Positions 13,839-18,344 of a stretch of 18,344 nucleotides of DNA are shown here, one piece after another. The stretch lies in assembly GCA_035764445.1 (NCBI GenBank), contig DASTZF010000172.1, positions 1 through 18,344 on the forward strand, given 5' to 3'. The DNA is from JAEUPI01 sp035764445. GTDB lineage: Bacteria > Pseudomonadota > Gammaproteobacteria > Burkholderiales > Burkholderiaceae_C. Under the pieces are notes generated by a model that saw only the letters and a program-made list of their open reading frames with translations, was not told where the DNA came from and did no database searches. Numbering within the stretch: position 1 is the first letter of the stretch; each line of letters starts with the position of its first letter. Made by a program: the position numbers and the translations under genes.

Positions 13839-13852
13839 CCCGCCGCAGCGGG
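13839..13852 (-). terminator. Weak hairpin after the lipoprotein gene
   Basis: CCCGC (13839-13843) and GCGGG (13848-13852) pair around a four-base loop, 15 bases past the stop codon of the minus-strand lipoprotein gene. The stem is short and lacks a T-run. The rest of 13682-13867 shows only G+C-rich spacer. Confidence 0.3.
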
Positions 13853-13867
13853 GGCACCGCGTGCGGA

Positions 13868-14563
13868 TCACGTCCCTGTCCAGATGAAGTTAGGCAGTTC
13901 GGTGAGTTGCGTGCCGATCTGGATCGTGATCAGCCGGTGCGACTTCAGCTCGATCAGCGCGGGGTCGTCGTCCCAGCGCGTGACCACGCCGTTGTCGGTG
14001 ACGTAGAAAACGATCGGCAGCCCGGTGATGCCACCCACGTTGTCGTGCGACAGCGGCTGGCCCCAGACGTGGAACCAGTTGCCGAGGGTGGCGGTGAACG
14101 GCGTCGGCCCCTCGATGTGCATGCGGCCGCCCGCGTCGTGGTTGTGCACCTGATACAGGCACCCCGTGGTGGTCGCCGTGGGGAACACCCGTCCGATGTT
14201 GTTGGGCACCGCCCGCAGCTGGCCGTTCAGCACGACCGCCAGATGCGAGTGGATGTGAATCGTCTGCGGCACCGTGGGGTAGCACAGGAGGCCGTCGACC
14301 GGGTCGCCCTTGCCGCCGTTGGCGGTGCTGTTGGTGCCCCAGAAGTCGACGCCGACCTGCGCCGCGGTGCCGCTGATGTCCAGCGGCGGCTGCGCCATCG
14401 GCGGGATTGGCGCCGGCGCCGGCGCAGGCGGCGCTGGCGCGGGCGCCGGAGGCGGTGCGGCGGCCGCAGGCGACGGCGCATTGTCGTCGCCACCGCCGCA
14501 ACTCCACAGCGCGGCCACCATGAACAGCGGCAGCAGCGATCGAGCGTTCTTGTTGTCCGTCAT
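13868..14563 (-). CDS. Lipoprotein with clustered histidine (HIHSH / HNHD / HIE) motifs, function unknown
   Basis: This predicted lipoprotein has 231 residues. ATG 14563 is preferred over longer frames because GAGGT sits six bases upstream and the protein then opens with a short signal ending LWSC, with lipidation at C22. Residues 29-60 are a Pro/Ala linker to the periplasmic domain. That domain holds three histidine motifs: TIHIHSHLAVVLNGQ (H103, H105, H107), YQVHNHDAGG (H140, H142, D143) and MHIEGP (H149, E151). FTATLGNWFHVWGQPL follows. I recall the same order in uncharacterised proteins of several phyla. The clustering suggests a metal site, for example copper or zinc. Two cysteines (C94, C135) could form a disulfide. 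It lies seven bases after a membrane-protein gene on the same strand, so the two are probably partners. No function is proven. Confidence 0.82.
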   Translation of the reverse strand: MTDNKNARSLLPLFMVAALWSCGGGDDNAPSPAAAAPPPAPAPAPPAPAPAPIPPMAQPPLDISGTAAQVGVDFWGTNSTANGGKGDPVDGLLCYPTVPQTIHIHSHLAVVLNGQLRAVPNNIGRVFPTATTTGCLYQVHNHDAGGRMHIEGPTPFTATLGNWFHVWGQPLSHDNVGGITGLPIVFYVTDNGVVTRWDDDPALIELKSHRLITIQIGTQLTELPNFIWTGT

Positions 14564-14570
14564 GGTGACC

Positions 14571-15197
14571 TCACGTGGTGGGTTGAACAGGTGACGGCGA
14601 TCGCAGCAGCGAGCCGCCTCGAAGGGCTGAGCGGAGCCGTGGGCCGAAGCGGCGCATCGAAGCCCCAAACAGCAAGGCGCCCGCACCGAACAGGCTCAGC
14701 CACACCGTCACCGGCGCGGCCAGGCGTTCGGACCACAGCGCCGGACTCCACTGGCTGATCGCCACCCACCACAGTCGAGGCGACTGCGTGATCAGCACCA
14801 GCCGGTAGGCATCCCAAGTCACGGGATGGGACGTCAGGTAAAGAATTGCCGCAGCAATGACAAGCGCCGGGGCGACGCGCCAGCGCGCCAGCAAGGCAGC
14901 CGTTGCGACCGCGGCGAACAAGACGCAGGCGAGATCGACCGTCCACCGCCGGGTGGCCAGAGGCTCGAACAGAGCGGCCACCTCGACCACGCGCGGATCG
15001 GGCACCACGCCGGCCAGCGCGCCGCTGGCCGGCGTGCGCAACGACGCCCGCGCGGCCGATCCTTCGGCCCAGCAGATGGCGTCGGCGGCCAGCGCCAGTG
15101 CGCGTTCGCCCGGCAACGCGGCCAACCGCGTCGTCGGCAACGACCAAGTGATCAGCAACGCAGCCGCGACGACCGCTCGCGCGACAAGGCCCGCCAT
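14571..15197 (-). CDS. Membrane protein with about four transmembrane helices, partner of the lipoprotein gene
   Basis: This is an unrecognised inner-membrane protein of 208 residues when started at ATG 15197, where CGGAG lies about eight bases upstream. The frame is open further but loses all membrane character. Hydrophobic segments are at about 5-22, 87-103, 108-124 and 160-179. Between the first two lies a soluble loop (23-86) with DPRVVEVAALFEPLATRRW, which may face the periplasm. The conserved-looking TSHPVTWDAYRLVL (122-135) and aromatic SPRLWWVAISQWSPALW (139-155) segments may line a membrane surface. Its stop codon overlaps the ribosome-binding site of the lipoprotein gene, so translation is probably linked. 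Anchoring, transport or redox partnership are all possible. Confidence 0.65.
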   Translation of the reverse strand: MAGLVARAVVAAALLITWSLPTTRLAALPGERALALAADAICWAEGSAARASLRTPASGALAGVVPDPRVVEVAALFEPLATRRWTVDLACVLFAAVATAALLARWRVAPALVIAAAILYLTSHPVTWDAYRLVLITQSPRLWWVAISQWSPALWSERLAAPVTVWLSLFGAGALLFGASMRRFGPRLRSALRGGSLLRSPSPVQPTT

Positions 15198-15566
15198 CCA
15201 TCGCTCCGAGAAAGCCCGAGCCGCCGCGGCAACCGGCGTGCCGGCTCGGCCGCGCCGTACCACGCTGTCACGTGTTTGGGGGCGCCGGGGGCGTGCGGGG
15301 AGCGCGGGGTGACGCGCTGCAGCCGCGCCTGTTCCCCCGTCGCCATCGACCGGATCGAAGACGGTGCCACTTGAAAACCGCGCTAGGGATTCGACCGCAC
15401 GCGCGCTTTGCCGCGGCGGTTGTCGCGCCGGCGCAGCGACCGCCCACAGCAGGCAGCCCCGGCTCAGGCACACTGGCAGCTGTCGCGGAGGGGGCTCGCG
15501 CAGACGATGGAGGACGTGCGCCATGGCCCTTGCCGTCGATGCTCACGGCTCGCTTGCGCCGTGACG
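15198..15566. other. Divergent spacer without a recognised gene
   Basis: This spacer separates the minus-strand membrane-protein gene from the plus-strand phosphoesterase gene and should hold both promoters. A TTGAAA box on the plus strand (15371-15376) lacks a convincing -10 partner. The only likely coding element is a 13-codon leader ORF near the right end. Nothing else was recognised. Confidence 0.5.
15523..15564 (+). other. 13-residue leader ORF before the phosphoesterase gene
   Basis: ATG 15523 follows GGAGG (15509-15513) by nine bases and encodes MALAVDAHGSLAP. Its stop (15562-15564) lies two bases before the likely phosphoesterase ATG, which has no ribosome-binding site of its own. 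Translational coupling is a reasonable inference. Confidence 0.35.
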
Positions 15567-17504
15567 ATGCCCAGGTTCGGCGTGATGGTGCCGCCGCACG
15601 AGCGGCCACCCGTGGCGTGGTATCAGCCCGACGTGCTGTGGTCGGCCGCGCGGCGCGTGCTGTCGTCGACCGATCTGCTGCGCAACCGCGACCTGCGCGA
15701 ATCGTTCGAGCTGCCGCTGACGGTGATCGACTGCAGCGCGCCCGAGGCGGACGGCGACTTCTGGTTCGACTTCATCGCCGACACCGGCGACGGCGGCAAC
15801 GCCACTTACGCGGTGGCCAGCACCGTGCTGGCCGACTCGGTGCCCGACGGCGCCGGCGCAGACTTGCCGCGCGGCCAGCTGCTGCTGCTCGGTGGCGACC
15901 TGGCGTACCCGGCGGCGAGCTCCGAGGAGTACCGCTACCGCTTCATCGAGATGTACGAGGCGGCGCGACGCGACTTCGGCGGCCACGACAACCGGGTGCG
16001 CGGGCGCTGCTACACGCTGGCCGCGCTGGCGCAGAACCACGACTGGATGGATTCGGCGGCCACCTTCAACCGCTACTTCGTGCGCAAGAACGATATGGCG
16101 CCGTTCCTCGGCGCTCGCATCCCGCAGCGGCAGACTTACTTCTGCGCCAAGCTGCCGCGCGGCTGGTGGGCGCTCGGCTTCGACTTCGCGCTGACGCGCG
16201 AGATCGATCGCGACCAGTACGAGCAGTTCGAGCGGCTGGCCGGACCCGAGGGGTTGAAGGTCAGCGTCGATGGCCAGACCCGCGTCTACCGCATCGAACC
16301 GAACGACCGCGTGATCCTGGTCTATCCGGAGCCGTACTGGACGCGGCCGATCGGCGACGGCGCACGGCCCAACTGGCCCAAGCGCTACCAGCGCCTCGAG
16401 GGCCTGCTGCGCGGGCGCATCGCGCTGCGTCTGGCCGGCGACCTGCACCACTACGTGCGCTGGACGTCGGCATCGGACGGCATGCTCGTCACCTGCGGCA
16501 CCGGCGGCGCGTTCACGCATCCCACGCACACGAAGACGACGACACGCCCGATCGTGCTGCGCGAGCTGCGCAACGAGCACACGATTCCGCCGCCGAGCGG
16601 CCCCGCCGCGCTGGGGGTCGGCCTCGACGACCGCGTCGAGCCAGCCGACGTGAAGTTCGAGCGGCAGCCGGCGACCGTCTATCCCGATGTCCGCGAGAGT
16701 CGCTCGCGGGCGATCGGCAACCTCGGCGCGCTGTTCAAGACCAACGGCTCATGGCGCGGCGGCAACTGGTGGTTTTCGGTGATGCTCGGTGCGCTGTACT
16801 GGTTCAACGCCTATCTGAACTCGCTGCCGTTCGCCGAGACGTTCAGGCCCGACGGCTTCAAGCCGCTCGGCGACTACGCACCGTGGGAGTTCTGGAGCAC
16901 GTTCGTGCTGTGGCTCAAGGCGATGGTGTTCAGCCCGCTCGGTTTCGTCGTCAACGCGATGATGATCGGTGCCTGCCTCGCGATGGGCCGCGAGACGGTC
17001 GACGAGCTGCCGTCCAAGGCCAGTCGCGCGTGGCGAATCATCGTCACCTGGGGCTTCGGCCTGATCCACGCGCTGGTGCACGTGTTCGCGGTGTATGCGG
17101 TGGTGTTCTGGATTCAGCTCGGGGTCGGTCACGTGCGCGGGATCGGCGATCCCGGCGCCGGTGCGTGGGCGGCGATCGGCCATGCCACCGCGGTCGGGGC
17201 CACGGTGTTCCTGTACGGCGCAATCGTCGGTGCGTTCATCTTCGGCTGCTACCTGGCGCTGATGTCGTACCTCGGCTTTCTCACCAACAACGGCTACTCG
17301 GCGTTGGCGATCGAAGACTTCAAGGGCTTCCTGCGCTGCAGGATCACCGCCGACGGTGCGCTGCACGCCCATTTCTTGGCGATCGACCGCGTGCCGCGCC
17401 TGTGGAAGCGACGGGCGGGCAGCGGCGGTCCGGTGTGGGTGCCCGATGACCAAGGCGACGCCACGCCGATCGCCACCCGCGTGCACGACCGCTTCACGCT
17501 GTGA
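15567..17504 (+). CDS. Calcineurin-like metallophosphoesterase with C-terminal membrane domain
   Basis: This large protein has 645 residues. The N-terminal 340 form a calcineurin-like/purple-acid-phosphatase-type domain that would use two metal ions to hydrolyse a phosphoester. Motifs in order: FIADTGDG (69-76), GGDLAYP (109-115), QNHDW (156-160; usually GNHDW), AGDLHHYVRW (290-299) and GTGGAFTHPTHTK (311-323). The C-terminal part has membrane segments at about 401-417, 455-473, 491-518 and 534-570, then a soluble tail (571-645) with NNGYSALAIEDFKGFLR. Starts at 15507 and 15585 are also possible; none has a good ribosome-binding site. The active site is expected in the cytoplasm because no signal precedes it, but topology is not settled. 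The substrate is unknown. The QNHD change replaces a glycine but keeps the metal-binding Asn and His. Confidence 0.85.
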   Translation: MPRFGVMVPPHERPPVAWYQPDVLWSAARRVLSSTDLLRNRDLRESFELPLTVIDCSAPEADGDFWFDFIADTGDGGNATYAVASTVLADSVPDGAGADLPRGQLLLLGGDLAYPAASSEEYRYRFIEMYEAARRDFGGHDNRVRGRCYTLAALAQNHDWMDSAATFNRYFVRKNDMAPFLGARIPQRQTYFCAKLPRGWWALGFDFALTREIDRDQYEQFERLAGPEGLKVSVDGQTRVYRIEPNDRVILVYPEPYWTRPIGDGARPNWPKRYQRLEGLLRGRIALRLAGDLHHYVRWTSASDGMLVTCGTGGAFTHPTHTKTTTRPIVLRELRNEHTIPPPSGPAALGVGLDDRVEPADVKFERQPATVYPDVRESRSRAIGNLGALFKTNGSWRGGNWWFSVMLGALYWFNAYLNSLPFAETFRPDGFKPLGDYAPWEFWSTFVLWLKAMVFSPLGFVVNAMMIGACLAMGRETVDELPSKASRAWRIIVTWGFGLIHALVHVFAVYAVVFWIQLGVGHVRGIGDPGAGAWAAIGHATAVGATVFLYGAIVGAFIFGCYLALMSYLGFLTNNGYSALAIEDFKGFLRCRITADGALHAHFLAIDRVPRLWKRRAGSGGPVWVPDDQGDATPIATRVHDRFTL

Positions 17505-17570
17505 CGATGCGCAAAGTGAGCCGGTGCCTCGCGTCGTGCGCCGCTCAACATCGAGCCGCGCGAGTGTTCG

Positions 17571-18344
17571 CTATGCAGCCGCGTGCAACCAGCCCTCGCT
17601 GCGCTGCCACAGCTCGGCCGCCAGCGCCGCATCCTGCGCCGCACGGCTCGGCTCCTTCGGGAGACAGTTGTCGTAGTACAGCCCGCTCGCGTCGGCGACC
17701 TCGGGCGCGGTGGCGCAGTACAGCGACGTGCGCGCGCCGTCGTCGGTGGAGAGCATCCTGCGCTTGATCAGCCAGCGCAGCGGCCACGGCACCTGGCGCC
17801 AGACGTCGGAGGCCACGACGCCGGGATGCAGCGCGTAGGTGGTGATGCCGCTGCCGGCCAGGCGACGCGCGAGCTCGGCGCTGAACAACACGTTGGCCAG
17901 CTTGGACACGCAGTACTCCGGAAAGCCCGACCACGTGGCCGTGCGCTGACGCAACGCGCTCCAGTCGAGGCCGCCGGCACGGTAGTGCGCCTTGCTGGCG
18001 ACGGTGACGATGCGCGCCGGCGCCGATGCCTTGATCCGATCGAGCAGCAGCTGCGTGAGCAGAAAGTGCCCCATGTGGTTGACGCCGAACGCGAGCTCGA
18101 AGCCCGAGCGCGTGGTGCCGCGCGCGCTCGCCAGCCCCGCGTTGTTGATCAGCAGGTGCAGCGGCAGCCCGCGCGCCAGGAACGCCTGCGCACAGTGGCG
18201 CACCGACGCGAAGTCGCCGAGGTCGAGCGCCAGTGCCTCGGGCGGCGGCCCGCCGCTGTGCGGCCGCATCGTCGCCAGCGCGGCCTGCGCACGCGCGGCC
18301 GACCGGCAGGCCACGAACACGTGGGCGCCGCGCGCGGAGAGCTC
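17571..18344 (-). CDS. Short-chain dehydrogenase/reductase, 5' end missing
   Basis: This NAD(P)-dependent oxidoreductase of the classical SDR family is closest in style to retinol-dehydrogenase/WWOX/protochlorophyllide-reductase-like members. The frame stays open to the right edge, so about 25-30 N-terminal residues with the TGxxxGIG nucleotide motif are outside the window; 257 residues remain. Numbered from base 18344 leftward: GAHVFVACRS (6-15) is the second Rossmann strand with the Arg typical of NADPH binding, LDLGDFASV (40-48) the adenine contact, LLINNAGLA (64-72) the NNAG motif, VNHMGHFLLTQLLL (88-101), the catalytic serine in TVASKAH (S117) and the YCVSK pair (Y144, K148). LHPGVVASD follows, as expected. 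The C-terminal part has YYDNCLPKEPS, common in this subgroup. The substrate is unknown; the gene is convergent with the phosphoesterase and shares no operon here. Confidence 0.92.
   Translation of the reverse strand, partial: ELSARGAHVFVACRSAARAQAALATMRPHSGGPPPEALALDLGDFASVRHCAQAFLARGLPLHLLINNAGLASARGTTRSGFELAFGVNHMGHFLLTQLLLDRIKASAPARIVTVASKAHYRAGGLDWSALRQRTATWSGFPEYCVSKLANVLFSAELARRLAGSGITTYALHPGVVASDVWRQVPWPLRWLIKRRMLSTDDGARTSLYCATAPEVADASGLYYDNCLPKEPSRAAQDAALAAELWQRSEGWLHAAA

Noticed and set aside
14826..15374. Plus-strand open frame opposite the four-helix membrane protein gene
   Set aside because: It is Arg-rich with no hydrophobic or domain pattern, while the minus strand gives coherent membrane segments and a linked lipoprotein gene.
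17528..17564. CTCGCG / CGCGAG inverted repeat between the convergent phosphoesterase and dehydrogenase genes
   Set aside because: Six pairs across a 25-base loop are too weak to call a terminator in G+C-rich DNA.
1..18344. Search for CRISPR arrays, tRNA or rRNA genes, transposases, integrases, att-like direct repeats and toxin-antitoxin pairs
   Set aside because: No regularly spaced repeats, RNA gene signatures or mobile-element protein motifs were seen by eye on either strand.

Overview
The window is high-GC DNA (sampled coding lines are 67-70% G+C) from what looks like a betaproteobacterium of the order Burkholderiales. The pointers are a Bug/TctC-type solute receptor remnant, small secreted DUF4148-like repeat proteins, a DgoA-type aldolase, and degenerate copies of what resembles a spacer repeat common in that order. 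This is inferred from protein content; no rRNA, tRNA, phage, insertion sequence or CRISPR array was seen.

Left edge (1-1559): the end of a 2-dehydro-3-deoxy-6-phosphogalactonate aldolase, a convergent 5' fragment of a Bug-type receptor gene, and a small membrane protein gene of clearly lower G+C (about 50%). Main cluster (1702-9190, plus strand): NMT1/THI5-like binding protein, ABC ATPase and permease, then an FAD-dependent oxidoreductase, a class III CoA-transferase, a crotonase-fold hydratase and an M19 dipeptidase-like protein. It reads as one operon for import and CoA-linked breakdown of an unidentified organic compound. Its junctions are unusual: every spacer longer than 10 bases is exactly spanned by a mini-ORF that overlaps the stop codon before it and the start codon after it.

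Middle (9194-13681): two tandem minus-strand paralogues encode small secreted basic repeat proteins, each behind a recognisable -35/-10 pair. Next comes a plus-strand three-gene operon matching E. coli ybhP-clsB-ybhN (EEP-family hydrolase, cardiolipin synthase, UPF0104 membrane protein), with overlapping start and stop codons. The ybhN-like gene runs 73 bases into the 3' end of a convergent DUF3309 gene.

Right part (13868-18344): a minus-strand pair encodes a four-helix membrane protein and a lipoprotein with clustered histidine motifs. A divergent gene encodes a large metallophosphoesterase with a C-terminal membrane domain. Last, a minus-strand short-chain dehydrogenase is cut by the window end.

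The strongest candidates for something undescribed are the mini-ORF-bridged catabolic operon, the histidine-motif lipoprotein with its membrane partner, and the paired secreted repeat proteins.
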